Below are positions 25,593-34,626 of a DNA stretch of 64,000 bases, piece after piece. Each line of letters begins with the position of its first letter. Position 1 is the first letter of the stretch. The translations under genes and the position numbers were made by a program. The stretch comes from RAM1 sp943372515 (GTDB lineage Bacteria > Pseudomonadota > Gammaproteobacteria > Burkholderiales > Burkholderiaceae_C): positions 95,972 to 159,971 of the forward strand of contig CALRYY010000001.1 of the NCBI GenBank assembly GCA_943372515.1, written 5' to 3'. Under the pieces are notes generated by a model. It saw nothing but the letters and a program-made list of their open reading frames with translations. It was not told the origin of the DNA and ran no database searches.

Positions 25593-26536
25593 TACTTGAG
25601 GAAGCGCGTGTCGGCCAGTTTCGTGAGATCAGGAATCGCCTTGATCACGCCGGCTTCCAGCAACAGGTCGGCGGCTTCCTTGCTGAATGCGGCATGTTCG
25701 CCGGCAAAGAACTTCTGGTTGGCCGCGCGGTCCTGCCAGCGCAGGTATTTCTGGCTGGCTTCAAACTGCTCGGCGCTTTGCTTGACGTCGGCGCCCATGA
25801 TGGCAAAGCTCTTGGCGGGCTCCTTGGCGATCATTTCCACGGCTTCAAAGTAGCTGTCGGTCAGTGCCTTGGCGGCCTTGGGGTTCTCGCTCAAAAACTT
25901 CGGTGTGCAGCCAAAGGTGTCCATGATCATCGGGTAATCCAGCGTGGTGGCAATGATCTTGCCGGCCTCGGGCTTGGCGCGCACCGCGCCCAGGTACGGC
26001 TCGTAGGTCATGGCGGCGTCAATGTCGGTGTTGCCCGCAATCATGGCGTTGGCCGCGGCCTGCGGCTCCAGGTTGACGATCTTCACGTCCTTGGGGGTCA
26101 GGCCGTTTTTCTTGAGCATCCAGGCCAGCGTGAAGTAGGGTGCGGTGCCGGGCGCGCTGGCGGCCACGGTCTTGCCTTTCAGGTCGCTGATCTTGGTGAT
26201 GTTGGGTTTGACCACCATGCCGTCGGCGCCAAAGCTCTTGTCCAGCTGGAAGATCTGCGTGGTGGCCACGCCGGCTGCGTTCCAGGCGATCCAGGTCTCT
26301 ACCGTGGTGGCGGCGCACTGGATGTCGCCGGAGGCCACAGCCAGATGGCGGTCTTTTTGCGGGATCTTCTTGATCGACACGTCCAGGCCATTCTTCTTGA
26401 AGATGCCGGCCTCCTTGGCCAGGGTCAGCGGCGCAAAGCCCGTCCAGCCCGACATGCCGATGGCAACTTTGGTCTCCTGCGCGTGGGCACCGGCAAAGGC
26501 CAGGGCAACGAGGGTGGCGGTGAGCAGCTTTTTCAT
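25592..26536 (-). CDS. ABC transporter substrate-binding protein, NMT1/TauA-like
   Basis: A 314-residue periplasmic receptor. The start MKKLLTATLVALAFAGAHAQ is a clear signal peptide cleaved after AHA. The mature protein has the NMT1-like pattern VAIGMSGWTGFAPLTLAKEAGIFKKNGLDVSI and DLKGKTVAASAPGTAPYFTLAWMLKKNG. The family imports sulfonates, nitrate, pyrimidine precursors and other small compounds. Placement right after hutH on the same strand (50-base gap) makes a histidine-pathway substrate likely but unproven. A longer ORF to 26590 is rejected on the signal peptide. Confidence 0.88.
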   Translation of the reverse strand: MKKLLTATLVALAFAGAHAQETKVAIGMSGWTGFAPLTLAKEAGIFKKNGLDVSIKKIPQKDRHLAVASGDIQCAATTVETWIAWNAAGVATTQIFQLDKSFGADGMVVKPNITKISDLKGKTVAASAPGTAPYFTLAWMLKKNGLTPKDVKIVNLEPQAAANAMIAGNTDIDAAMTYEPYLGAVRAKPEAGKIIATTLDYPMIMDTFGCTPKFLSENPKAAKALTDSYFEAVEMIAKEPAKSFAIMGADVKQSAEQFEASQKYLRWQDRAANQKFFAGEHAAFSKEAADLLLEAGVIKAIPDLTKLADTRFLK

Positions 26537-26586
26537 GGAAGGAATCTCCGGGGTTTGAAGTGAGGTGGGAAAACTGTATGCAGTGT

Positions 26587-28134
26587 TCATGCCAGCCGCA
26601 ATGCGTGTAACTCCGCAATTTGCGTCTCGGTGGCGTCCCCAATGGCGCCGCTGGCGACCAGTTGGTGCATGGCCTGCATGTCGCGCGCCAGGCTGCGGTC
26701 CTGCATCATGGCCGGCGACACGCTGCGCACCAGGCGCATCACGCCTTCCAGCGCCGGGGCACTGGTCATCGGCCGCAAGAATTCAATGCCCTGGGCGGCG
26801 GCCAGCAGCTCGATGGCGACGATGTACGCCGTGTTGGACAGCATGGGCGTCAGGCGCCGCGCTGCAAAGGTAGCCATGCTCACATGGTCTTCCTGGTTGG
26901 CAGACGTGGGCAGGCTGTCCACACTGGCGGGGTGGGCCAGCGACTTGTTTTCGCTGGCCAGCGACGCGGCCGTCACATGCACGATCATGAAGCCGCTGTT
27001 CAGCCCCGGGTCGGGCGTGAGGAACGGCGGCAGGCGCGACACCACGGTGTCTACCAGCATGGCAATGCGCCGCTCGGTGATCGCGCCGATTTCGGCGATG
27101 GCCACAGCTAGTGCGTCGGCGGCCAGTGCCACGGGCTCCGCGTGAAAGTTGCCGCCGGACACCATCAAGCCTTCAAACACCAGCGGGTTGTCGGTGACGG
27201 CGTTGGCCTCGCGCACCAGCACCTGCGCGGCATAACGCATCTGGTCCAGGCAGGCACCCATCACCTGGGGCTGGCAGCGCAGGCAGTACGGGTCCTGCAC
27301 GCGGTCATCACCTTCAAGGTGCGAGGCGCGGATGTCGCTGCCCACCATCAGTGCGCGGTAGGCGGCCGCGCAGTCGATCTGCCCTGGCTGGCCGCGCACG
27401 GCGTGGATGCGCGGGTCAAACGGGCCGTCGCTGCCGCGCGCGGCGTCAAGCGTCAGCGCGCCGGAGATCACGGCGGCTTCAAACAGGCGGTCGGTCGCCA
27501 GCAGCGCTTCAATGGCCAGAGCGGCTGACACCTGCGTGCCATTGATCAGCGCCAGGCCTTCCTTGGCGCCCAGTGCAATGGGCTTCAGGCCCGCTTTTGC
27601 CAGTGCGTCGCCGCCGGGCATGCGATCGCCCTTGTACAACGCTTCGCCTTCGCCAATGAGCGGCAGGCACAGGTGGGCCAGCGGTGCCAGGTCGCCCGAC
27701 GCGCCCACCGAGCCCTGGCAGGGAATCACGGGGATCACGCCGGCGTTGTGCAGCGCAATCAGTGCGTCGACCACTTCTTCGCGCACGCCCGAATAGCCGC
27801 GCGCCAGGCTGGTGGCCTTGAGCACCAGGATCAGCCGCACCACGCGCTCGCTCATCGGCTCACCCACGCCCACGGCGTGGGATCGCAGCAGCTTGAGCTG
27901 CAGCGTGGCCAGGTCTTCGCGCGCGATGCGCTTCATGGCCAGCTTGCCGAAGCCGGTGTTCACGCCATAGACGGCGGCGTCGCCCTCGGTGGCTTTTTTC
28001 ACCAACGCGGCGCTGCCACGAATGCCGTCGCGGCAAGCCGGATCAATCGCCACCTGGGGCGGCGTGGGGCTGCACAGGTGGCGTAGCTGGGCCAGCGTGA
28101 GCTGGCCGGGAGTCAGAGTTAGTTGATCAGTCAT
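26587..28134 (-). CDS. hutH: Histidine ammonia-lyase
   Basis: A 515-residue HutH. GSVGASGDLAPLAHL contains Ala145-Ser146-Gly147, which cyclise into the MIO electrophile that removes ammonia from L-histidine to give urocanate. YGVNTGFGKLA near residue 60 carries the catalytic Tyr, and NAVTDNPLVF and SANQEDHVSM are also conserved. It lies between hutU (upstream) and the ABC transporter genes on the same strand. Confidence 0.97.
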   Translation of the reverse strand: MTDQLTLTPGQLTLAQLRHLCSPTPPQVAIDPACRDGIRGSAALVKKATEGDAAVYGVNTGFGKLAMKRIAREDLATLQLKLLRSHAVGVGEPMSERVVRLILVLKATSLARGYSGVREEVVDALIALHNAGVIPVIPCQGSVGASGDLAPLAHLCLPLIGEGEALYKGDRMPGGDALAKAGLKPIALGAKEGLALINGTQVSAALAIEALLATDRLFEAAVISGALTLDAARGSDGPFDPRIHAVRGQPGQIDCAAAYRALMVGSDIRASHLEGDDRVQDPYCLRCQPQVMGACLDQMRYAAQVLVREANAVTDNPLVFEGLMVSGGNFHAEPVALAADALAVAIAEIGAITERRIAMLVDTVVSRLPPFLTPDPGLNSGFMIVHVTAASLASENKSLAHPASVDSLPTSANQEDHVSMATFAARRLTPMLSNTAYIVAIELLAAAQGIEFLRPMTSAPALEGVMRLVRSVSPAMMQDRSLARDMQAMHQLVASGAIGDATETQIAELHALRLA

Positions 28135-28228
28135 ACGGGCTTGTCGGGGGCCGCCGCGGAACCGGCTATGCCGGGCCGCTGGAGGCGCCCCCTAGAGGGG
28201 GAGGCGCCGCAGGCGCTTCGGGGGTGGG
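28135..28228. repeat. GC-rich repetitive intergenic element between hutU and hutH
   Basis: The 94-base gap is made of nested short palindromes, including CCCC-CTAGAG-GGGG (about 28189-28202) and GGCGCC next to GCAGGCGC. This composition resembles the REP-like intergenic elements scattered through Comamonadaceae genomes, which is recollection not a search. It may act as an mRNA stability or partial termination element inside the hutU-hutH message. No second copy was noticed in this window. Confidence 0.4.
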
Positions 28229-29935
28229 TCATCCTCCGATCATCGGCAGGTTGAGGTGGTTGTCTTTGGCGCTTTGTTTGGCGATGTCGTAGCCCGCGTC
28301 GGCATGGCGCATCACACCTGTGGCCGGGTCGTTGAACAGCACCCTGCCGAGCTTCTCAGCGGCCTCTTGGGTGCCGTCAGCACAGATCACCACGCCGCTG
28401 TGCTGCGAATACCCCATGCCCACGCCGCCGCCATGGTGCAGGCTGACCCAGGTGGCGCCGCTGGCCGTATTGAGCAGGGCGTTCAGCAGTGGCCAATCGC
28501 TCACGGCGTCGCTGCCGTCCATCATGGCTTCGGTTTCGCGGTTGGGGGATGCGACCGAGCCGCTGTCCAGGTGGTCGCGGCCGATCACGATGGGGCCTTT
28601 GAGCTCGCCGGACTTCACCATCTCGTTGAATGCCAGGCCGGCCAGGTGCCGCTCGCCCAGGCCAATCCAGCAGATGCGCGCGGGCAGGCCCTGGAACGCA
28701 ATGCGCTCGCCCGCCATATCCAGCCAGCGGTGCAGGTGCTTGTTATCGGGAAACAGCTCTTTCATCTTCGCGTCGGTCTTGCGGATGTCTTCCGGGTCGC
28801 CGCTCAGCGCTACCCAGCGAAACGGACCGATGCCCTTGCAGAACAGCGGTCGCACATAGGCGGGCACAAAGCCGGGAAAGTCAAACGCGTTGGCCACGCC
28901 AAAGTCCTTGGCCACCTGACGCAGGTTGTTACCGTAGTCCACGGTGGGGATGCCCATGTCGTGGAAGGCCAGCATGGCGCGGATGTGCGTGGCGCACGAT
29001 TCACCCGCGGCTTGGGTCAGTGCGGCGTGCTGCGCCGGGTCTTTCTGCGCGGCCTGCCACTGCGCCACCGTCCAGCCGCTGGGCAGGTAGCCGTTGATGA
29101 TGTCGTGGGCCGAGGTCTGGTCGGTGACGATGTCGGGGCGCGGCCCGCCGGCCTGTGCGCGCTTGACAAGCTCGGGCACGATGTCGGCCGCGTTGCCGCA
29201 CAGGCCTATCGACACCGCCTCTTTGCGGCTGGTGTGGTGGGCAATCAGCGCCAGCGCTTCGTCCAGGTCCTTGGCCTGCTTGTCCAGGTACTTTGTGCGC
29301 AGGCGAAAGTCGATGCGGCTTTGCTGGCACTCAATGTTCAGCGAGCAGGCGCCGGCAAATGTGGCCGCCAGCGGCTGCGCGCCGCCCATGCCGCCCAGGC
29401 CGGCGGTCAAAATCCAGCGGCCAGCCAGGTCGCCATTGAAATGCTGGCGGCCCGCTTCCACAAAAGTCTCGTATGTGCCCTGCACGATGCCCTGGCTGCC
29501 GATGTAGATCCAGCTGCCGGCCGTCATCTGGCCGTACATCATCAGACCCGCACGGTCCAGCTCGTTGAAGTGATCCCAGGTGGCCCACTTGGGTACCAGG
29601 TTCGAATTGGCCAGCAGCACGCGCGGCGCGCCGGTGTGGGTGCGAAACACGCCAACGGGTTTGCCCGACTGGATCAGCAGCGTCTCGTCAGGTGCCAGCT
29701 TGCGCAGTGAATCCAGAATGGCGTCAAACGACGGCCAGTTGCGTGCCGCCTTGCCGATGCCGCCGTACACCACCAGTTCGTCGGGGTTCTCGGCCACCTC
29801 CGGGTCCAGGTTGTTCTGGATCATGCGGTAGGCGGCTTCGATCTGCCAGTTGGCGCAGCTGATGGCGCTGCCGCGCGGTGCGCGTACCGGGCGGGCCTTG
29901 CTGGCCAGGAAGGGGGTTTGCGAAAGGTCGGACAT
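28229..29935 (-). CDS. hutU: Urocanate hydratase
   Basis: A 568-residue NAD-dependent urocanase that converts urocanate to imidazolonepropionate. Recognisable blocks are QNNLDPEVAENPDELVVYGG near the N terminus, the nucleotide-binding ILTAGLGGMGGAQPLA, YGNNLRQVAKDFG and the C-terminal HHGGGVGMGYSQHSG. The start at 29935 (MSDLSQTPFLAS) is preferred to 29998, which falls within the HutC operator region. It is the first gene of the leftward hut transcript. Confidence 0.97.
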   Translation of the reverse strand: MSDLSQTPFLASKARPVRAPRGSAISCANWQIEAAYRMIQNNLDPEVAENPDELVVYGGIGKAARNWPSFDAILDSLRKLAPDETLLIQSGKPVGVFRTHTGAPRVLLANSNLVPKWATWDHFNELDRAGLMMYGQMTAGSWIYIGSQGIVQGTYETFVEAGRQHFNGDLAGRWILTAGLGGMGGAQPLAATFAGACSLNIECQQSRIDFRLRTKYLDKQAKDLDEALALIAHHTSRKEAVSIGLCGNAADIVPELVKRAQAGGPRPDIVTDQTSAHDIINGYLPSGWTVAQWQAAQKDPAQHAALTQAAGESCATHIRAMLAFHDMGIPTVDYGNNLRQVAKDFGVANAFDFPGFVPAYVRPLFCKGIGPFRWVALSGDPEDIRKTDAKMKELFPDNKHLHRWLDMAGERIAFQGLPARICWIGLGERHLAGLAFNEMVKSGELKGPIVIGRDHLDSGSVASPNRETEAMMDGSDAVSDWPLLNALLNTASGATWVSLHHGGGVGMGYSQHSGVVICADGTQEAAEKLGRVLFNDPATGVMRHADAGYDIAKQSAKDNHLNLPMIGG

Positions 29936-29984
29936 GGAGGCTCCTGCGGCGGATGATTCAGGTCGATCAATTTCGGCAAACTGT

Positions 29985-30000
29985 AGTTGTCTATACAACT
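29985..30000. promoter_or_regulatory. HutC operator between hutU and hutC
   Basis: AGTTGT-CTAT-ACAACT is a perfect 6-4-6 inverted repeat. Its core GTCTATAC fits GT-N-TA-N-AC, the pattern bound by HutC-type GntR repressors. It sits 50 bases from the hutU start and 27 from the hutC start, so one site can control both divergent transcripts and respond to urocanate. Confidence 0.75.
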
Positions 30001-30026
30001 TGTGTCAACTGGGGTATTCTTGGCGT

Positions 30027-30737
30027 ATGGATAAACCCGATCTGCCGGCGTACGAACAGGTCAAGGCCTTCATCAAGGGCCATATCAGCAGCGGCCAATG
30101 GCGCCCGGGCGACCCCGTGCCCAGCGAATCCGCGCTGGCGCAGCAGTTCGCCGTGGCGCGCATGACGGTCAATCGCGCCCTGCGCGAGCTGGCGGCTGAA
30201 GGGCTGGTCACACGCATACAAGGCTCGGGCACACGGGTGGCCGAGCTGCACCGCATCTCGTCGCGCCTGACCATCCGTGATATCCATGAAGAAGTGGCCG
30301 AGCGCGGCCATGTACACACCACCCGCGTGCTGCTGGTGGCGCAGGAAAAAGCCAGCGCCGACCTGGAGCAGTCGCTGGGCCTGCAGCCCGGCGACAGGGT
30401 GTTCCACACCATCCTGATCCATATGGAAAACGGCGTGCCCATCCAGTACGAAGACCGCTACGTCAACCCTGCCGCCGCGCCTGACTACATTGATCTGGAC
30501 TTCACTCAAACCACGCCCACCCATCACCTGCTGGAGTGCGCGCCCTTGACTGAGGCCAGCTACAACATCGAGGCCTGCCTGCCCACGGTGCAAGAGGCCA
30601 AGGAGCTGGGCATCAAGCGCACCGAGCCCTGCCTGGCCATGATGCGCCGCACCGTCAGCGGCGCCCACGTGGCCAGTGTGGCAAGGCTGGTGTACCCCGG
30701 CACGCGCTACAGCTTTGCGGGGCAGTTTCAGGCATGA
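30027..30737 (+). CDS. hutC: Histidine-utilisation repressor HutC
   Basis: A 236-residue GntR/HutC regulator. The N-terminal winged helix (LPAYEQVKAFIKGHISSGQW, then VPSESALAQQFAVARMTVNRAL) is followed by a UTRA effector domain from about residue 90, with GVPIQYEDRYVNP. HutC represses hut genes until urocanate binds. The ATG at 30027 gives the family N terminus; the frame is open further upstream but crosses the operator. The stop overlaps hutD (ATGA). Confidence 0.96.
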   Translation: MDKPDLPAYEQVKAFIKGHISSGQWRPGDPVPSESALAQQFAVARMTVNRALRELAAEGLVTRIQGSGTRVAELHRISSRLTIRDIHEEVAERGHVHTTRVLLVAQEKASADLEQSLGLQPGDRVFHTILIHMENGVPIQYEDRYVNPAAAPDYIDLDFTQTTPTHHLLECAPLTEASYNIEACLPTVQEAKELGIKRTEPCLAMMRRTVSGAHVASVARLVYPGTRYSFAGQFQA

Positions 30738-31270
30738 GCTGGAACCTTGTTTCTCTGGATGAGGTGCGGCCGCAGGCATGGAAGAACGGCGGCGGCACCA
30801 CGCGCGAGCTGTTGGCGTGGCCGTCAGCCACAGACTGGCAGGTGCGGTTGTCGGTGGCCGAGGTTGAGGCAGATGGCCCGTTTTCGCGGTTTGACGGTGT
30901 GCAGCGCTGCTTTGTCGTGCTGTCCGGCGCGGGCGTGCGTCTGGTGGTGGACGGGCAGGCGCAAGAGCTGACGCCTGCCAGCGAGCCGTTAACGTTTGAC
31001 GGCGGCGCTGACACGCAATGCACGCTGTTGGGCGGCGCCACGCAGGACTTCAACCTGATGGCACGAGGGGGCTACGCTGTGCTGCAGCGGGTACCGGCTT
31101 CATGGGTGCTGACCGCGTCGCCTGCAACGCTGCAGGCGGTGTATGCCGCGTCTGCGCCCGCATTGTTGGGCAAGCTGACCCTTCCCCCGCACACCCTGGC
31201 GTGGCGCCTGGGTGGGGAAGCCACCGTGGTGCAGGGCGGTGATGCGTTGTGGATGGAGGTGAGTGAATGA
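30734..31270 (+). CDS. hutD: HutD family protein
   Basis: A 178-residue cupin-like protein. It shows RPQAWKNGGGTTRELLAWP near the N terminus, GPFSRFDGVQRCFVVLSG, and FDGGADTQCTLLGGATQDFNLM, all characteristic of HutD. In pseudomonads HutD is thought to govern the level of hut expression, with formylglutamate as a proposed ligand. It overlaps hutC and hutI by four bases each, so it is embedded in the rightward operon. Confidence 0.92.
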   Translation: MSWNLVSLDEVRPQAWKNGGGTTRELLAWPSATDWQVRLSVAEVEADGPFSRFDGVQRCFVVLSGAGVRLVVDGQAQELTPASEPLTFDGGADTQCTLLGGATQDFNLMARGGYAVLQRVPASWVLTASPATLQAVYAASAPALLGKLTLPPHTLAWRLGGEATVVQGGDALWMEVSE

Positions 31271-32481
31271 ACACAGAAATCTGGAGCAACTGCCGCGCTG
31301 CCACCCTGCAGCCTGACCGGGGCGAGCCCTATGGCCTGGTGGAAGACGCCGCACTGGTGGTGCAGGGAGAACACATCGCCTGGGTGGGCCCGCACGAGGC
31401 GCTGCCCCTGGCGCTGGTGGACCAGTGCACCCAGCGCCACGACGCGGGCGGCGCGCTCGTCACCCCCGGGCTGATCGACTGCCACACCCACCTGGTCTAT
31501 GGCGGCGACCGGGCCAACGAGTTCGAAATGCGCTTGAACGGCGCCAGCTATGAAGACATTGCCCGCGCAGGCGGCGGCATTGCGTCTACCGTGCAGGCCA
31601 CGCGGGCCGCCAGCGCGGGCGACCTGCGCGCGCAAAGCCTGCGGCGGCTCAGGGCGCTGGCCAATGAAGGCGTTACGACGGTGGAGATCAAGTCGGGCTA
31701 CGGCCTGGCCCTGGAGCACGAACGCAAGACGCTGGAGGTCGCCCGCTCGCTTTGCAGCGAGCTGCCGGTGGACGTACGCACCACCTTCCTGGGTGCCCAC
31801 GCCGTGCCGCCCGAGTTTTCCGGCCGCACCGACGATTACCTGAACGAAGTGCTGCACATGTTGCCGCAGCTGCATGCGTTGGGCCTGGTGGATGCGGTTG
31901 ATGCATTCTGTGAGCGCATCGCCTTCAGCACTGCACAGACACAGCGTGTGTTCGAAGCAGCCCGCTCTCTGGGTCTGCCTGTCAAGCTGCATGCCGAGCA
32001 GCTCAGTGACAGCGGGGGCGCTCAGCTGGCCGCGCAGTTTGGCGCCCTGAGCTGCGACCACCTGGAATGGCTCAGCGCCGAGGGCGCCGCCGCCATGGCA
32101 CGCGCGCGGTCCGTGGCGGTGCTGCTGCCCGGCGCGTTTTACTTTCTGCGCGAAACGCGGGTGCCGCCCATTGCGCTGCTGCGCGAGCATGGTGTGCCCA
32201 TGGCGGTGTCCACCGACTGCAACCCCGGCAGCTCACCGTGCACGTCGCTGCTGCTGATGCTCAACATGGCGTGCACCTTGTTCCGACTGACGCCCGAGGA
32301 AGCGCTGGCGGGCGTGACGCGCCACGCCGCACAGGCCCTGGGCCTGGACGACCGGGGCATGCTGGGCGCTGGCCTGCGCGCCGATTTTGTTCTGTGGGAC
32401 CTGGCACATCCTGCGCAACTGAGCTATGCCATCGGCGCCAACGCGCGCCTGCAGACCGTCTACAGGGGGCAGCCCACATGA
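31267..32481 (+). CDS. hutI: Imidazolonepropionase
   Basis: A 404-residue amidohydrolase that opens the imidazolone ring to N-formimino-L-glutamate. The metal-binding motif is LIDCHTHLVYGGDRANEFEMR; further features are VEIKSGYGLALEHERKTLEV, FLGAHAVPPEF, KLHAEQLSDSGG and STDCNPGSSP. Start and stop both overlap neighbours (ATGA), so hutD-hutI-hutG are tightly coupled. Confidence 0.97.
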   Translation: MNTEIWSNCRAATLQPDRGEPYGLVEDAALVVQGEHIAWVGPHEALPLALVDQCTQRHDAGGALVTPGLIDCHTHLVYGGDRANEFEMRLNGASYEDIARAGGGIASTVQATRAASAGDLRAQSLRRLRALANEGVTTVEIKSGYGLALEHERKTLEVARSLCSELPVDVRTTFLGAHAVPPEFSGRTDDYLNEVLHMLPQLHALGLVDAVDAFCERIAFSTAQTQRVFEAARSLGLPVKLHAEQLSDSGGAQLAAQFGALSCDHLEWLSAEGAAAMARARSVAVLLPGAFYFLRETRVPPIALLREHGVPMAVSTDCNPGSSPCTSLLLMLNMACTLFRLTPEEALAGVTRHAAQALGLDDRGMLGAGLRADFVLWDLAHPAQLSYAIGANARLQTVYRGQPT

Positions 32482-33278
32482 GCTTTGAACTGCACCGGGG
32501 CAGCGTACCGCTGCTGGTGAGCATGCCGCACGTCGGCACGCAAATACCAGAAGAGCTGCAACCCGGCTATGTGCCGCGTGCGCTGGCCGTGGAAGACACC
32601 GACTGGCACCTGGAACGCCTGTACGACTTTGTACATGGCATGGGCGCCAGCCTGATCGTGCCGCAGGTGTCGCGCTACGTCATTGACCTGAACCGGCCGC
32701 CAGACGATGCGCCCATGTACCCCGGCGCGTCCAACACCGAGCTGTGCCCCACGCGCTTTTTCACGGGTGACCCGCTGTACGTGGAAGGTGCGGCACCCCA
32801 AGCAGCGCAGCGCCTGCAAAGGCGGGCCAGATACTGGCAGCCGTACCACGACGCCTTGGGTGCAGAGCTGGACCGCATCAAGGCGCGGCATGGCTTTGTG
32901 CTGCTGTGGGACGCGCACAGCATCCGCAGTGAAATTCCCTGGCTGTTTGACGGCCGCCTGCCGGACCTGAACATTGGCACGGCCAGCGGCGCGGCTGCGC
33001 ATGCGTCCATCACCACGGCGGTGGCCGACGCATGCCGTGAAGCGCCAGGCGTGAGCAGCGTGGTCAACGGCCGCTTCAAGGGCGGCTACATCACCCGCCA
33101 TTACGGCCAGCCGGCCAATCACATCCACGCCGTGCAGCTGGAAAAATGCCAGAGCCTGTACATGCAGGAGGTGGCGCCGTTTGCCTATGACGAGGCCAAG
33201 GCCGCCGCCATCCAGCCCGTATTGCGGGCCATGGTGTGCGGGGCGCTGGATGCAGCCCGGGCACTGTATGCGCGCTGA
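32478..33278 (+). CDS. hutG: N-formylglutamate deformylase (amidohydrolase)
   Basis: A 266-residue protein with LLVSMPHVGTQIPEEL, DTDWHLERLYDF, DLNRPPDDAPMYPG, LLWDAHSIRSEIPWLFDG and a C-terminal region HIHAVQLEKCQSLYM. These belong to the N-formylglutamate amidohydrolase family, not the arginase-like formiminoglutamase. It releases formate and glutamate. Together with hutF it completes the five-step route. The ATG at 32478 overlaps the hutI stop. Confidence 0.95.
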   Translation: MSFELHRGSVPLLVSMPHVGTQIPEELQPGYVPRALAVEDTDWHLERLYDFVHGMGASLIVPQVSRYVIDLNRPPDDAPMYPGASNTELCPTRFFTGDPLYVEGAAPQAAQRLQRRARYWQPYHDALGAELDRIKARHGFVLLWDAHSIRSEIPWLFDGRLPDLNIGTASGAAAHASITTAVADACREAPGVSSVVNGRFKGGYITRHYGQPANHIHAVQLEKCQSLYMQEVAPFAYDEAKAAAIQPVLRAMVCGALDAARALYAR

Positions 33279-34623
33279 AGCTGCCTTCTTTGCGCCGCAG
33301 GCCTGGGTGGATGGTGCGTGGGCCTTTGACGTGCGGCTGGATGTGGCCGCTGACGGCACCTGGAGCTGCGTCACGCCCCAAGGCAGTGCAGTCGGCGCCA
33401 CGGCGCTGGCGGGCCCGGTGCTGCCAGGCGTCGTCAATGCCCACAGCCATGCGTTCCAGCGCGCCATTGCCGGCCTGACGGAACAGGGCAGCGGCACCGA
33501 CGATTTCTGGAGCTGGCGCGACCGCATGTACCGTGCGGCGCTGCGCGTCACGCCCGCACAGCTGGAGGCGATTGCCACCCAGCTGTATGCCGAACTGCTG
33601 GCCGGCGGCTACACCCATGTGTGTGAATTCCACTACCTGCACAACGAGACCGGTGGCCGCCCCTATGCCAACCCGCTGGAAATGTCGCTGGCCCTGGTGC
33701 GCGCCGCGCAGGCCACGGGCATGGGCCTGACGCTGCTGCCCACGCTGTACATGCGCTCGGGCTTTGGCGCGGATGGTTTGCGCGATGACCAGCGCCGCTT
33801 TGCGGGCACGCCCGACAGCGTGTTGCGCATCGCCCAGGCCGTGAATGCGATGGCCTTGCCGAACATCAACGCTGGCATTGCACTGCACTCATTGCGCGCC
33901 GTGGACCCCGGTGCGCTGGTCGAGGCCGCGCAGGCGGCAAAGGCGTCTGGCTGGCCCGTGCACATCCACATCGCCGAGCAGGTACAAGAGGTGAACGACT
34001 GCCTGGCTCACCAGGGTCAGCGCCCGATTGAATGGCTGCTGAACCATGCGCCAGTGGACGCACGATGGAACCTGGTGCATGCCACCCACACGACGGCGCA
34101 AGAGCTGCAGGCCCTGCGCGCCGCCGGTGCATCCGTGGTGATCTGCCCCAGCACCGAGGCCAACCTGGGCGACGGTGTGTTTGACTACCCCGGCTGGGCC
34201 GGCCTGGGCGGGCGCTGGTCGATCGGCTCTGACAGCCACGTTACGCGCCGCGCGAGCGAAGAGCTGCGCCTGCTGGAGTATTCGCAACGTCTCACCCGGC
34301 GACAGCGCAATATCGCGGCGCAGGCGAGTGGTGGGGGCAGCAGCGCGGCCTTGCTGCTTCAGGCGGCCCTGCACGGGGGAAATGCTGCCGCCGGGGTGGC
34401 GCTGGGCGGCCTGTCACCGGGGCAGCGCGCGGATTTCTGTGTGCTGGATGTGAATGCACCTGCGTTGGCGGGCATCCCCGCAGGCCATGTGCTGGACGCG
34501 ACGGTGTTTTCAAGCCCCGACGCTGCGCTGTCGGCCACCTATGTGGGCGGCGTGGCCGCCGCGCCGGCCGGCACGCAACGGCGGGCGGCGTTTGCTTCAG
34601 CCATGCAGGCGCTGTGGGCCTGA
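33268..34623 (+). CDS. hutF: Formimidoylglutamate deiminase
   Basis: A 451-residue amidohydrolase. Metal ligands appear in VLPGVVNAHSHAFQRAIAG (HxH), WPVHIHIAEQ, NLVHATHT and RWSIGSDSHVTR. It removes ammonia from formiminoglutamate to leave N-formylglutamate for HutG. The ATG at 33268 lies 11 bases inside hutG. HutF with HutG defines the five-enzyme histidine pathway, in contrast to the four-step HutG-arginase route of enterics. Confidence 0.95.
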   Translation: MRAEAAFFAPQAWVDGAWAFDVRLDVAADGTWSCVTPQGSAVGATALAGPVLPGVVNAHSHAFQRAIAGLTEQGSGTDDFWSWRDRMYRAALRVTPAQLEAIATQLYAELLAGGYTHVCEFHYLHNETGGRPYANPLEMSLALVRAAQATGMGLTLLPTLYMRSGFGADGLRDDQRRFAGTPDSVLRIAQAVNAMALPNINAGIALHSLRAVDPGALVEAAQAAKASGWPVHIHIAEQVQEVNDCLAHQGQRPIEWLLNHAPVDARWNLVHATHTTAQELQALRAAGASVVICPSTEANLGDGVFDYPGWAGLGGRWSIGSDSHVTRRASEELRLLEYSQRLTRRQRNIAAQASGGGSSAALLLQAALHGGNAAAGVALGGLSPGQRADFCVLDVNAPALAGIPAGHVLDATVFSSPDAALSATYVGGVAAAPAGTQRRAAFASAMQALWA

Positions 34624-34626
34624 GCT

